A stretch of DNA of 64,000 nt, from NCBI RefSeq assembly GCF_013410065.1, contig NZ_JACCCW010000001.1, positions 2,041,187 through 2,105,186 on the forward strand. The letters are read 5' to 3'. The notes beneath the pieces were generated by a model. The model was not told the DNA's origin. It was given only the letters and a program-made list of their open reading frames with translations, and searched no databases. The position numbers and the translations under genes are program-made. The number at the start of each line of letters is the position of its first letter. Position 1 is the stretch's first letter. Shown here one piece after another: positions 11,914-20,624 of the stretch. Origin of the DNA: Granulicella arctica. Lineage in GTDB: Bacteria > Acidobacteriota > Terriglobia > Terriglobales > Acidobacteriaceae.

Positions 11914-12717
11914 CTACTTCATCGTGAAGGTAAAATCGCCCTTTGCCGTACCTTTTGCTGGGACCGTCACGGTCAGGGTCTGTTCGCCCAGCTTTTCCTG
12001 GACCGCTCCCAACACGTACTGGCCTGCGGGGAGGCCCTTCAGGTCGAATTGGCCGAAGGCATCGGTGACCGCGAAGAACGGCGTCGCCGAGATGTTGATG
12101 AAGGCGTTCATCCAGGGATGGTTGTTGCACCGAACCGGCAGCATCACCTCGGCGTCCGGGAACTGCTTGATCACTGGAGTCCCCTTCGGCCCTTGCGAGA
12201 TGTCGATCGCTTCATTGCCGACGACGGTAGGCATGGTGTGGATGTTGTGCATGGTGACGTCGGAGTTGCGGAACTCGACGTAGTCGCCTGCTTCGATGGC
12301 GATGACGTGTGGGGTGTACCTGCAGCCCTTCTGGTCGAGCACCGCAGACGGTGTCTTACCGCTGGTGATACGGGCGCGGATCATGCCCGGGCCGCTCTTC
12401 ACGTAGACGTAGACGTTCGCGAGCTTGCCATCGTTGACTACATACTGCTCGGAGGTGAAAGCCGCGCTCCCCGACATGCCGCATGCCGGGTCCATGCTGG
12501 TGTCGATCTTTACCGGGACAGGTGGTTTGCCCTTGAGGCGAATCGTTCCGCTCACTTCGCCGAGCGTCGCCGGATCGAGCGGTGCGGCCTGCGCCTGCGG
12601 TGCCGACGCCGGTGTAGCCTCGCTTGTCGAGGCACCCGACGGAGCCTCCTTCGACTTGCATCCCTGCACCAGACAAAGAACCAGTGCCGCACAGACCAGA
12701 CCGCTCAAACGCTTCAT
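11914..12717 (-). CDS. Lipoprotein with carboxypeptidase-regulatory-like/cupredoxin-like fold
   Basis: A 267-residue predicted lipoprotein. The signal sequence ends in the lipobox LVQGC, with C18-C20 the only N-terminal cysteine context. An alanine/serine-rich linker follows. Next is a beta domain with VEFRNSDVTMHNIHTMP and later VMLPVRCNNHPWMNAFI; the spaced H, C, H and M residues resemble a type-I copper site. The end (FGQFDLKGLPAGQYVLGAVQ) is typical of carboxypeptidase-regulatory-like repeats. The start at 12717 was chosen because GGAG is 6 bases upstream; an ATG at 12723 would abut the ribosome site. Copper binding is inferred, not shown. Confidence 0.65.
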   Translation of the reverse strand: MKRLSGLVCAALVLCLVQGCKSKEAPSGASTSEATPASAPQAQAAPLDPATLGEVSGTIRLKGKPPVPVKIDTSMDPACGMSGSAAFTSEQYVVNDGKLANVYVYVKSGPGMIRARITSGKTPSAVLDQKGCRYTPHVIAIEAGDYVEFRNSDVTMHNIHTMPTVVGNEAIDISQGPKGTPVIKQFPDAEVMLPVRCNNHPWMNAFINISATPFFAVTDAFGQFDLKGLPAGQYVLGAVQEKLGEQTLTVTVPAKGTAKGDFTFTMK

Positions 12718-12745
12718 ATTCATCTCCAAACCGTTGCTGAAGAAA

Positions 12746-13780
12746 CTAAGCCGCAGACTCCATCGCCGCAATCACGGCATCCGCGAAGGCCTTTGTTCCG
12801 CTGGTGCCGCCGACATCCTTCGTCAGTGTCTTGCCCTCGGCGTAGACAGCTTCAATGCCCGCCTGTATCCGCTCCGCCGTTGCCGGTTCATCGAGATGGT
12901 GCAGCATCAGCACAGCACTCTGGAGCAGAGCAGTGGGGTTCGCAAGATCCTTGCCTGCGATATCCGGAGCCGAGCCGTGCACCGCTTCGAAGATAGCGCA
13001 CTCAGCTCCGAGGTTCGCGCCTGGAACCAGCCCAAGGCCGCCGACGAACGCGGAGCAGAGATCGCTCAGAATGTCGCCGTAGAGGTTCTCTGTCAGCAGA
13101 ATGTCGTACTGGTACGGGTTCATCACAAGCTGCATGCAGGTGTTGTCGACGATGTGTTCCTTGTACTCAACCTCGGGGAAGCCAGTGGCGACCTTGCGCG
13201 CGCAGTCGAGGAAGAGACCGTCGGTCAGCTTCATGATGTTCGCCTTGTGGATCGAATGAATCTTCTTGCGACCGTGCTTTTTCGCATAGTCGAAGGCTGC
13301 CTTCGCAATCCGTGTCGAACCCTTCTCAGTGATGATCTTCAGCGACTGCGCCACACCCGGCACCACCATCACCTCGAGCCCCGCGTACAGATCCTCCGTG
13401 TTCTCACGGAAGATGATCAGGTCCACACCCGGATAGTTCGTCTTCAGTCCCGGAAGATTCTTGATCGGGCGGAAGTTCGCAAACAGGTCAAACTTCTTCC
13501 GCAGTGTCACATTGATCGAAGCGAAGCCTCCGCCGATCGGCGTCGTCACTGGCCCTTTCAGCGCAACGCGATTTTGTTCGATCGAGTTGTAAAGAGCCTT
13601 CGGGATGTACTCACCGGTCTTGGCGAACGCATCGGCGCCCGCATCGAAGGTGTGCCAGTCAAAAGCTGCCCCGGTGGCTGCACCCGCAGCCTCTACAATC
13701 TTCACTACCGCTGTAGTCACCTCGGGTCCAATGCCATCGCCCGGAACCAGCGTTACCTTGTGAGTCTTCGCCGCCATCAT
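12746..13780 (-). CDS. Isocitrate/isopropylmalate-type dehydrogenase, probably NAD-dependent isocitrate dehydrogenase
   Basis: A 344-residue beta-decarboxylating dehydrogenase. The substrate loop [18 protein letters not shown] has the serine and asparagine seen in isocitrate enzymes and lacks the leucine-type residues of isopropylmalate enzymes. The cofactor loop [10 protein letters not shown] has D and I where NADP enzymes have K and Y, so NAD is likely. [10 protein letters not shown] is also present. The start overlaps the nrdR stop by 4 bases (ATGATGG) with AGGAG just ahead, so it is translationally coupled to nrdR. A homoisocitrate or tartrate role cannot be excluded from sequence alone. 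Confidence 0.85.
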   Translation of the reverse strand: MMAAKTHKVTLVPGDGIGPEVTTAVVKIVEAAGAATGAAFDWHTFDAGADAFAKTGEYIPKALYNSIEQNRVALKGPVTTPIGGGFASINVTLRKKFDLFANFRPIKNLPGLKTNYPGVDLIIFRENTEDLYAGLEVMVVPGVAQSLKIITEKGSTRIAKAAFDYAKKHGRKKIHSIHKANIMKLTDGLFLDCARKVATGFPEVEYKEHIVDNTCMQLVMNPYQYDILLTENLYGDILSDLCSAFVGGLGLVPGANLGAECAIFEAVHGSAPDIAGKDLANPTALLQSAVLMLHHLDEPATAERIQAGIEAVYAEGKTLTKDVGGTSGTKAFADAVIAAMESAA

Positions 13781-14280
13781 CTCTCCTGTTTTCGTTTTTT
13801 CAGATCTCTTATGTCGAAGCCTGTCTTCTTGCTGCTCAGCAGTTCTTCGAGCTCCGCCTTGAACTCACTGACGTCCTTGAAGTCCCGATAGACGCTCGCG
13901 AAGCGAATGTAGGCCACCGTGTCGATCGCCTTGAGGCGTGACATGATCAACTCGCCAACCTCGCTGGTGGAGCGCTCGCGCTCCGCCGAATCGACGACAA
14001 ACGCCTCTGTCTCGTCGACAATTTGTTCGAGCTTCAATGAACCAACAGGGCGCTTCAGGCAGGCATGCATCAGCCCGTCGAGCACCTTGTGGCGGTCGAA
14101 CTTCTCGCGACGGCCGTCCTTCTTGACGACCATGTACGGAATCTCGTCGATCCGCTCATAGGTAGTGAAGCGTTTATTGCAGCGTTCGCACTCCCGCCGC
14201 CGGCGGATCGAGTCCGCCTCTTTACTCTCCCGCGAATCGACAACGCGGTCTTCGGCAAATCCACAGTAAGGACACTTCAT
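13777..14280 (-). CDS. nrdR: Transcriptional repressor NrdR
   Basis: ATP/dATP-sensing repressor of ribonucleotide reductase genes. The 167-residue protein has the zinc ribbon (C3, C6, C31, C34 in CPYCG and CERCN). An ATP-cone follows from about residue 49, with VVKKDGRREKFDRHKV and later IRFASVYRDFKDVSEF. Length is slightly above the usual ~150, with a lysine-rich C-terminal tail. It lies 28 bases after the flippase-like gene and is coupled to the downstream dehydrogenase. No ribonucleotide reductase gene is in the window. Confidence 0.97.
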   Translation of the reverse strand: MKCPYCGFAEDRVVDSRESKEADSIRRRRECERCNKRFTTYERIDEIPYMVVKKDGRREKFDRHKVLDGLMHACLKRPVGSLKLEQIVDETEAFVVDSAERERSTSEVGELIMSRLKAIDTVAYIRFASVYRDFKDVSEFKAELEELLSSKKTGFDIRDLKKRKQER

Positions 14281-14308
14281 TGCAATCTTCTGATTTTAGC
14301 AGTGCGGA

Positions 14309-15349
14309 TCAATCGGCCACGACTACTGTCCCTGCCTCGGCACTCTCGTCGGTAACCCGTGTCAGGCTTACCTGCTCGAGCTGCGCGAAGATCAGCCCCA
14401 CAGGCACGATACTCAGCGTCGTAACGATCAGCAGCAGAGCGCCGCAAGCGGTGGCTGACTCGATGGGAGCGCCATAAAACGCTTGCATGGCCGCCGCCAT
14501 CGCCGCGATCTGGGTGAACCAGCCGATCACAGGAAGCGTCAACAGGCCGCCCCCAATGCTTGCCGCCATCAGCAACATGGTGCTCGAGAAGGTGAGCGTG
14601 GCCAACTGCGGCGTCTGCACAAACGCGTGCGCCGTCTGGTAGTAGGCACTGGCGATCATGCCCCACATCGTCAGTGAAAGGACCAGCACGACCAGGAACT
14701 CGCGGAACGATGCCAGCGTGTTCAGGCCATCGCGAAAGCCGAGGATCTTCGTGGCGAAGCTCTCGCCCGCGGGCTTGGACAGCCGCCCGATGGTCTGCCG
14801 TGCGAAGCCTGCGACCGCTCCTCCAGCGACGCGGACCGCAACCGCGAAGAGGGCGATTGCCACGGTGACCACTAAGCTGCCGATGCCGACCCGCACGAAC
14901 AGCTCATGATGCGGCAAACTCTTTGGCGTCACCGCCATCGCGCTCGAAAAGATGATCGCCGCGGATCCCAGATCGAACATCCGCTCGATGGTATAGACCG
15001 CAACCTGCGAGCTGAGCGACAGTTCGACGCGTTTGGCTAGCAGATAGGGGCGCGTCAGATCGGCCAACCGGCCGAAGAGCGCAACCGCTGTAAAGCCGAT
15101 GAACTGCGATCCGAGCAGCCGTCCGGCGTGCACCTTTTTGGTCGGCGAGAGGAAGACGGCCCATCGGAGCGAGCGCAGCCAGTACGTCCCGTAGATCAGT
15201 GCTATCCCGGCGGCGAAGTGTCCCAGGCTGATATGACGGATCTGTTGCCCAAACGTTCCCCAGTCAAAATGGATTCTGCCGCGATTCAGATACACCGCGA
15301 CCGCAAGGACGACCACGACGACTAGGATGATTCCATTCCGCTTCTTCAT
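14309..15349 (-). CDS. Lysylphosphatidylglycerol synthase/UPF0104-type membrane protein
   Basis: A 346-residue polytopic membrane protein with about eight helices. It carries the family's GRLADLTRPYLLAKR and YTIERMFD segments. This family (LPG_synthase_TM, UPF0104, also dolichol-phosphate-mannose-like accessory proteins) includes the flippase part of MprF and many stand-alone members of unknown substrate. There is no soluble aminoacyl-transferase domain, so lipid lysinylation is not implied. It sits between the lytic transglycosylase and nrdR on the same strand. Family call is good; substrate is unknown. Confidence 0.8.
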   Translation of the reverse strand: MKKRNGIILVVVVVLAVAVYLNRGRIHFDWGTFGQQIRHISLGHFAAGIALIYGTYWLRSLRWAVFLSPTKKVHAGRLLGSQFIGFTAVALFGRLADLTRPYLLAKRVELSLSSQVAVYTIERMFDLGSAAIIFSSAMAVTPKSLPHHELFVRVGIGSLVVTVAIALFAVAVRVAGGAVAGFARQTIGRLSKPAGESFATKILGFRDGLNTLASFREFLVVLVLSLTMWGMIASAYYQTAHAFVQTPQLATLTFSSTMLLMAASIGGGLLTLPVIGWFTQIAAMAAAMQAFYGAPIESATACGALLLIVTTLSIVPVGLIFAQLEQVSLTRVTDESAEAGTVVVAD

Positions 15350-15398
15350 GGTCCTTTAGTTTCCGTTCGGATATTTGGAGTACGAGGGGGCCCGACAG

Positions 15399-16118
15399 CT
15401 ATTTTGCACTGGCCATCATGGTCATCTGCTTGCGGCGGTTGAACTCGCGGATAACACGAGCCACATAGGCGCGCGTCTCGCGGTAGGGCGGAACGCCATG
15501 CCACCGGTCCACCGCTCCCGGTCCTGCGTTGTATGCGGCGAGCGCGAGGGCGACGTTGTCGTGATACCGCGTCAGCAACTGGTCAAGATACGCTGTTCCG
15601 CCCGCGATGTTCTGATCTGCCCGGAAGGAATCGGCCACGCCAAGCTGTGCCGCCGTTCCCGGCATCAACTGCATCAGGCCACGCGCTCCGGTTCGCGAGA
15701 CAGCATGTACCTGTCCGCCACTCTCCGCCTTCACAACGCTTGCCAACATGTCTGCATCGATATGATGCTGCTCACCTGCGCGGGCCAGCATCTCATGCAT
15801 CTCTGCTGCTGTGGGAGGAGCCTCACTGCTGTCTATTGTGGACTTGATCGCAGTGGGAGCGGCTGACGAAACAGGAGCATCCGGCACCGTCTCGATACGC
15901 TGGATTGAGGCTGAATCGACCTCAAGATAGTTCGCGGAGTTTTCCGTCGTGCCCGCAAAATAGAGCCGGACGCGCTCGCCATCCACCTCGCGCCGAACAC
16001 AGTCCAATTCGAATCCGTTCTTCAGGGTCACGTGCTCTGCCGCATGCGCCAGCGGAGCGAATGCCCCCGCCGCCGCCAGTATGCAGAGTGTGCGCCGAAC
16101 CAGATCGGAAAGATCCAT
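15399..16118 (-). CDS. Lytic transglycosylase, SLT domain
   Basis: Cleaves peptidoglycan glycan strands in the periplasm. A signal peptide occupies residues 1-27. The N-terminal part has a beta segment (LKNGFELDCVRREVDGERV); then a linker; then the SLT domain from about residue 105. The catalytic glutamate is E132 in VVKAESGG. GARGLMQLMPGTA and ALAAYNAGPGAV are further family motifs. The ATG at 16118 has GAGGAG only 1 base upstream, so the in-frame TTG at 16127 is an alternative. The gene follows the Cof-type phosphatase within 4-13 bases and is cotranscribed with it. Confidence 0.9.
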   Translation of the reverse strand: MDLSDLVRRTLCILAAAGAFAPLAHAAEHVTLKNGFELDCVRREVDGERVRLYFAGTTENSANYLEVDSASIQRIETVPDAPVSSAAPTAIKSTIDSSEAPPTAAEMHEMLARAGEQHHIDADMLASVVKAESGGQVHAVSRTGARGLMQLMPGTAAQLGVADSFRADQNIAGGTAYLDQLLTRYHDNVALALAAYNAGPGAVDRWHGVPPYRETRAYVARVIREFNRRKQMTMMASAK

Positions 16119-16130
16119 ACTCCTCAAAGC

Positions 16131-17084
16131 CTACCACCGCCCCAGAGCGCTGGCTGGCTCAATTGAGACACCAGCCTCCAGAAGCGGTTCAATCGCTTCA
16201 GCCACGCCATCGGCATCGTGGTGACCGCCCAGCAGCCACCCTCGTTCGGCAGCTAGCTCCTTCAGGTCTTCTGGAGCGTTGTCCATCAGTACGGGCCGTC
16301 CGGCGATCTCAAGCATGGAGACGTCATTCCAGTTGTCGCCGACCGCCATCAGCTCCTCCGGCCGGATATCCCAGTCCTCGGCCAGCCGCAGCAGCGCCGC
16401 TCCTTTGCTGCATCCTGCGGGCAGAATGTCTACGATGCTCAGGTCGCGGTCCGGGTATTCAGTGCGGCTCAGCGCAACCTTAGCCCCCGGTTTGGAGCCG
16501 GGCGGCGTGATGCCGACGGCAGAGACGCCCGGATGCTCCAGCAGACGAGCCTCGGCGCGGCGCATCCGCTCGACCGTTCCGCACAGCATCATCTGGATTG
16601 GAGCGTCTCCCGCCAGGGCCTTTTCGATCGGGACAATCCGTTCGATGTACGGCGCGTTCGCGGTCATCCAGCGATCGATGCTGCCGTGCAGCTCTTCCAG
16701 ATGCTCGACAACCAGGGCCCCGCGAGCGTCCTCGCCATCCGCTCCCACCCGGTCAAAGGTCATCACGAGTGCATTGCGGAACTCGGCCAGATGCTCGCAC
16801 AGCCAATGTGAGGTCTCGATAGAGAGGAAGTTCCGGTCCAAAAGCCGCGACCCCGCTCCCAATGTCCGCGTCACCGTGCCGTTTGAGCTGACCAGCGCGT
16901 TCTCCTCGCTCAATCCGAGCCCGCGAAGCTGGCGCATCGCATAGCAGTGCCGCCGTCCGGTCGCGATCACCACCTGTATCCCGGCAGCCTCCGCCGATTT
17001 CAATGCAGCCAGATTTCTGGCGCTTATCGTGCCGTTCGAGCCCAGCAGCGTCCCATCCATATCGAGGGCGATCATGCGAATCAT
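16131..17084 (-). CDS. Cof-type HAD hydrolase (phosphatase)
   Basis: Magnesium-dependent sugar- or nucleotide-phosphate phosphatase of the HAD superfamily, Cof/YidA type. Motif I is DMDGT (D8 nucleophile, D10 acid), motif II ATGRR, and motif IV GDNWNDVSML. A C2-type cap lies between. About 317 residues if it starts at the ATG at 17084 (MIRMIALDMDGT). In-frame starts at 17075 (ATG) and 17099 (GTG) are also possible; none has a strong ribosome site. It leads a two-gene unit with the transglycosylase. Substrate is unknown. Confidence 0.88.
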   Translation of the reverse strand: MIRMIALDMDGTLLGSNGTISARNLAALKSAEAAGIQVVIATGRRHCYAMRQLRGLGLSEENALVSSNGTVTRTLGAGSRLLDRNFLSIETSHWLCEHLAEFRNALVMTFDRVGADGEDARGALVVEHLEELHGSIDRWMTANAPYIERIVPIEKALAGDAPIQMMLCGTVERMRRAEARLLEHPGVSAVGITPPGSKPGAKVALSRTEYPDRDLSIVDILPAGCSKGAALLRLAEDWDIRPEELMAVGDNWNDVSMLEIAGRPVLMDNAPEDLKELAAERGWLLGGHHDADGVAEAIEPLLEAGVSIEPASALGRW

Positions 17085-17124
17085 AGTTGGCTCGTTCACC
17101 CGTATATTCTCTCATTTGACTGCA

Positions 17125-17140
17125 TACTTATTCATAAGTA
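17125..17140. repeat. 7-bp inverted repeat in a divergent promoter region
   Basis: TACTTAT and ATAAGTA flank a 2-bp centre in the AT-rich gap between the minus-strand phosphatase and the plus-strand membrane gene. It could be an operator; no regulator is assigned. Confidence 0.4.
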
Positions 17141-17198
17141 GCTGTATAAAAAGCATTTACGGGAAATTCACGCGGTTATTATTCCTTTGCGGAGGATA

Positions 17199-17249
17199 AT
17201 GAGTACAGGCACCACAAAGGCTTGTTTATGTTTCACAAAAATGCACTGA
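17199..17249 (+). CDS. Possible 16-codon upstream ORF (leader peptide)
   Basis: ATG preceded by a near-perfect GGAGG (17191-17195, 3-base spacing to ATG). The frame reads MSTGTTKACLCFTKMH and stops at 17247-17249, overlapping the first codons of the next gene in a different frame. Its ribosome site is stronger than that of the downstream gene. It may couple or regulate translation, or be fortuitous. Confidence 0.35.
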   Translation: MSTGTTKACLCFTKMH

Positions 17250-17605
17250 ACTCCGCGAGGAGTATTTCCACAGCTTTACCTGTCCCTCAAGAGCAGTATT
17301 CGCAGCAAAATCCCTCCAACCCCGTGCGCCTGACGCTTGTTTCCTCCGGCAGTGGCGGCACTCCCCAGACCCAGGCAGTTTCCTCATCGCTGGTCGATCT
17401 GATCGCGATCTCCGCTCACCGTTGTTCAGCCTTCTTCGCTGAGGCGGCGGTTCTCGTCCTTGTGCTGGCGCTGCTCGACCGGTTCATGGCGAAGGGGCGT
17501 ATGGAGATGGGCTGGATCGTCAGCGCGTTCGCCATCAGCCTCGTGCTGCTGGCGGCCAGCATCGTGACGGACTTCACCGCGCGCCGCTGGCTCAAAGCGC
17601 ATTAG
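17228..17605 (+). CDS. Small membrane protein of unknown function
   Basis: A 125-residue protein. The N-terminal ~50 residues are polar (Q, S and P-rich). Two hydrophobic helices follow (about residues 69-83 and 93-112), and the protein ends FTARRWLKAH. AAAGG lies 7 bases before the ATG at 17228. It lies between the phosphatase (divergent) and pncB (same strand, 121-base gap). The layout suggests a 2-TM inner-membrane protein with a cytosolic N-terminus. No family was recognised. Confidence 0.55.
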   Translation: MFHKNALNSARSISTALPVPQEQYSQQNPSNPVRLTLVSSGSGGTPQTQAVSSSLVDLIAISAHRCSAFFAEAAVLVLVLALLDRFMAKGRMEMGWIVSAFAISLVLLAASIVTDFTARRWLKAH

Positions 17606-17726
17606 TTTCCTCAACCTGCACTCGCTCTTCACGCCCCTGAGGCGTGAGCCCCTGTGCGCCCAAAATCCTCGCTGCCTCGTGCTTGGGATACGCTAACGAG
17701 ATAGTTCGTTATGAGGTGATGCTGAC

Positions 17727-19028
17727 GTGCAGGTGAACTTTGCGGAGCGGGCGGACAACCACAACTGGAAGCTGGACCCAATCGTGCGGTCGCTGCTCGA
17801 TACGGACTTCTACAAGCTGCTGATGCTCCAATTCATCTGGAAGAACTTTCCGCAGGTTCATGTCACATCGGAGATCGTGAACCGGACGAAGTCGGTGAAG
17901 CTAGCCGATCAGGTATCCGTTGGTGCGCTGGTCGATCAGATGGAGCACGTGCGCGGGCTCAAATTCCGCCGATCAGAGTTGGTGTGGCTGGCGGGCAACA
18001 CCTTCTACGGGACGCGAAGCATCTTCGAGCCTGGCTTTCTGGATTGGCTCGAGCACGACTTCAAGCTGTCGGAGTACGAGGTCTCCGAACAGGATGGCGA
18101 GCTGCTGATCCGCTTCTCCGGCCTATGGTGCGAGGTGATGATGTGGGAGGTCTACGCGTTGTCCCTGGTCAATGAGATGCGGACACGCAGCGCACTCGGA
18201 CAACTCAGCGAACTGGAGTTGGACGTGCTGTATGCCCGAGCGAAGACGCGTCTCTGGGACAAGATCGAGCTGCTCCGAGCGGTTCCTGCTGTGCGTGTGT
18301 CGGACTTCGGAACGCGTCGCCGACACAGCTTTCTGTGGCAGGAATACACGGTGAAGGCGATGCAGGTATCCCTCGGCCCGAGCTTTACCGGCACCTCGAA
18401 CACCTTTCTCGCATACAAGCATGACCTCGAGGCGATCGGAACGAACGCGCACGAGCTGCCAATGGCGTTGGCTGCGCTGGCCGACACCGACGAGGAGCTT
18501 CGTGCCGCGCAGTATCGTGTGCTTGAGTTGTGGCAGAAGAGCTATGGCGGTTCGCTGCTGATCTTGCTACCCGATACCTTCGGCACGACGCAGTTCCTCA
18601 CCGGCGCTCCGGATTGGGTCGCGGACTGGACCGGCCAGCGGATCGACAGCAAAGACCCATTTGTCGCAGGGGACGAGTACATCGCATGGCTGATGAAACG
18701 TGGCAGAGATCCGCGAAAGAAGCTGCTGATCGCCTCCGATGGGCTGGACGTCGCGGAGATTCTCCGCCTACATGCGTACTTCACCGGGCGCATCCGTTTC
18801 AGCGCGGGCTGGGGAACATTGCTGACGAACGACTTTCGCGACTGCCATCCGCGGAACGAGACGGTGCTCGATCCCATCAGCCTGGTGTGTAAGCTGATGA
18901 CGGTGAATGGCCGTCCCGCGGTGAAGCTGTCCGACAATCCGCGCAAAGCGACCGGACCGAGCGAGGAGATTGCGCGCTATCGACGTGTCTTTGGCAGCGA
19001 GCTTCAGGAGCGCGCTGTGGTGGTGTGA
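17727..19028 (+). CDS. pncB: Nicotinate phosphoribosyltransferase
   Basis: Salvages nicotinate to nicotinate mononucleotide for NAD synthesis. The 433-residue protein opens with the conserved LLDTDFYKLLMLQFIWKN segment. It contains SDFGTRRRHSF (phosphoribosyl/catalytic region with the conserved His), GTSNTFLAYKH, and the C-terminal NDNGR-like AVKLSDNPRKATGP. Length agrees with the family (about 400-430). It starts with GTG; GAGGTGA lies 9 bases upstream. No nearby NAD gene was found, and the S1/P1-type enzyme follows by 27 bases. Confidence 0.95.
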   Translation: MQVNFAERADNHNWKLDPIVRSLLDTDFYKLLMLQFIWKNFPQVHVTSEIVNRTKSVKLADQVSVGALVDQMEHVRGLKFRRSELVWLAGNTFYGTRSIFEPGFLDWLEHDFKLSEYEVSEQDGELLIRFSGLWCEVMMWEVYALSLVNEMRTRSALGQLSELELDVLYARAKTRLWDKIELLRAVPAVRVSDFGTRRRHSFLWQEYTVKAMQVSLGPSFTGTSNTFLAYKHDLEAIGTNAHELPMALAALADTDEELRAAQYRVLELWQKSYGGSLLILLPDTFGTTQFLTGAPDWVADWTGQRIDSKDPFVAGDEYIAWLMKRGRDPRKKLLIASDGLDVAEILRLHAYFTGRIRFSAGWGTLLTNDFRDCHPRNETVLDPISLVCKLMTVNGRPAVKLSDNPRKATGPSEEIARYRRVFGSELQERAVVV

Positions 19029-19055
19029 TCAACGGCTCGTAGTTATACTTTGCGC

Positions 19056-19994
19056 ATGAGCAGACTCTCCTCCGCGCTTCGTATTTCAGCCGCAGTGTTC
19101 CTTCTTCCTGTGATGACGGTGCAACAGTCCTTCGCGTGGGGACCCGTCGGGCACAAGATGATCAACCAACTGGCGGGCATGGCGCTACCTACGGATGTTC
19201 CTGCCTTCCTGCGGTCGCCTGAGGCTATTGCAGCACTGGGATACTATGGCCCGGAGCCGGATCGGTGGCGCTCCACCGCAGAGCCGGAGTTGAATGCAGC
19301 ACAGGCTCCTGAGCACTTCATCGACCTCGAGTATGCCGACTTAGTGGGTCCACTGCCGCGCCGCCGATATGACTTCATCCGCGCACTCGCGAAGGCGCAG
19401 GAGGCGCATCCGGATATTGAGCTGACACCGGAGAAGGTCGGTCTGCAGCCATATGTCACCCTCGAAGTCTACGAGCGTCTGAAGAGTGCGATGCGTGAGT
19501 ATCGAGGTCTGCTGGCGGCGAAGGAGGATACCAAGCCAGTCGAGTGCGAGATTACGTTCCTCGCCGGATGGTTGGGGCATTATGTCGGCGACGGCTCGAT
19601 GCCACTGCATACGACGATGCAGTACAACGGATGGAATGGTCCGAACCCGAATGGATATACGACCGAACACCACATCCACGCACTGTTCGAGAGTGTGTAC
19701 GTCTCGGCGAACGTAAAGGAGAAGGATGTCGCTCCGCTGGTGGTGTCAAAGCCTGTCGTGATGAACGATGTGTTTGCCGACTACATGGAGTATCTGCGCC
19801 ACTCGCACACGCTGGTTGAGAAGGTCTATCAACTGGACAAGACCGGAGCATTTACTGGCGCAGGAACACCTGCTGGTAAAGAGATGGTCGATCAACAACT
19901 CGCGGCTGGCGCAACGGAGCTGCGCGACATGATCTACACGGCATGGATCAAGTCGGCCGATCCTGTACCGCCATACCGTCCAGCGAAAGACTAG
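19056..19994 (+). CDS. S1/P1 nuclease/phospholipase C-type zinc enzyme, secreted
   Basis: A 312-residue exported protein with signal peptide cleavage at QSFA, leaving tryptophan as the first mature residue. The N-terminal Trp and the following GPVGHKM are the classic trinuclear-zinc ligands of S1/P1 nucleases and bacterial phospholipase C. Further ligands are in FLAGWLGHYVGDGSMPLHTT and TTEHHIHALFE. It probably hydrolyses nucleic acids or phosphate esters outside the cytoplasm. The start at 19056 (ATG) has a weak ribosome site. Its stop codon shares CTAG with the stop of the opposing DUF2062 gene. Nuclease and lipase cannot be told apart here. Confidence 0.85.
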   Translation: MSRLSSALRISAAVFLLPVMTVQQSFAWGPVGHKMINQLAGMALPTDVPAFLRSPEAIAALGYYGPEPDRWRSTAEPELNAAQAPEHFIDLEYADLVGPLPRRRYDFIRALAKAQEAHPDIELTPEKVGLQPYVTLEVYERLKSAMREYRGLLAAKEDTKPVECEITFLAGWLGHYVGDGSMPLHTTMQYNGWNGPNPNGYTTEHHIHALFESVYVSANVKEKDVAPLVVSKPVVMNDVFADYMEYLRHSHTLVEKVYQLDKTGAFTGAGTPAGKEMVDQQLAAGATELRDMIYTAWIKSADPVPPYRPAKD

Positions 19995-20527
19995 TGCGCG
20001 GTAGTCGAGCCGTGATGCTTGATGGTAGGCAGAATCGGATACTGATGACCCTGGATGCGGATTAACAGGTGGCGCAGAAGTGGTGTGAGAACCAGCGCAA
20101 GGAGCGGAGTGATGACGATGGCCAAGACTGCCCACGTGACCAACGCATGCCACTCCCAAAGCCACAGCCTGCGGGTCAGTGCGATGGGTTCGGTGCGCGC
20201 CGCATGCATCAGGGATGCGGGCGAGAGTGGCATCGGATCAGTATGGAAGATGAAGCTGCCGAGACGGATAAAGGGAATGACCAGCAGCAGCTCGAACGGA
20301 TAGAGAATGTGGTTGGCAAGCTGCGAGGCGGCGATGTTGAGACGGAAGACGAATGCGATGGCGAGGCAGAGAAGCGTCGTCGTGCCAAGCATCGGGTTGA
20401 TGCCGATCACAGCTCCTACGGCAATGCTCCAGGCAAGCTTCTCTGGCGTCGCGCCCATGCGCAGCAGTGCGAGGATCGGCAGTATGAGGCGGCGATAGAG
20501 CCAACCGTGGTGGATGGTAGAGTTCAC
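19991..20527 (-). CDS. DUF2062 membrane protein
   Basis: About 178 residues with three to four hydrophobic helices. The family signature begins at YRRLILPILALLRMGATPEKLAWSIAVGAVIGINPMLG, with the helices after it. DUF2062 proteins are inner-membrane proteins of unknown role. The start is uncertain: no ATG precedes the conserved part closely, so the GTG at 20527 was taken. An open frame continues upstream but would run through the divergent acyltransferase promoter region. The gene ends against the S1/P1 gene with overlapping stops. Confidence 0.7.
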   Translation of the reverse strand: MNSTIHHGWLYRRLILPILALLRMGATPEKLAWSIAVGAVIGINPMLGTTTLLCLAIAFVFRLNIAASQLANHILYPFELLLVIPFIRLGSFIFHTDPMPLSPASLMHAARTEPIALTRRLWLWEWHALVTWAVLAIVITPLLALVLTPLLRHLLIRIQGHQYPILPTIKHHGSTTAH

Positions 20528-20624
20528 GTCTAAGAAGATAGAGTACGCGACTACTGTTGGAAATGCAGCACGGTATGCTCTTTGGATCGGGGAAGCGAGG
20601 GATCGGTTGAGTTCAGGACGGTGG

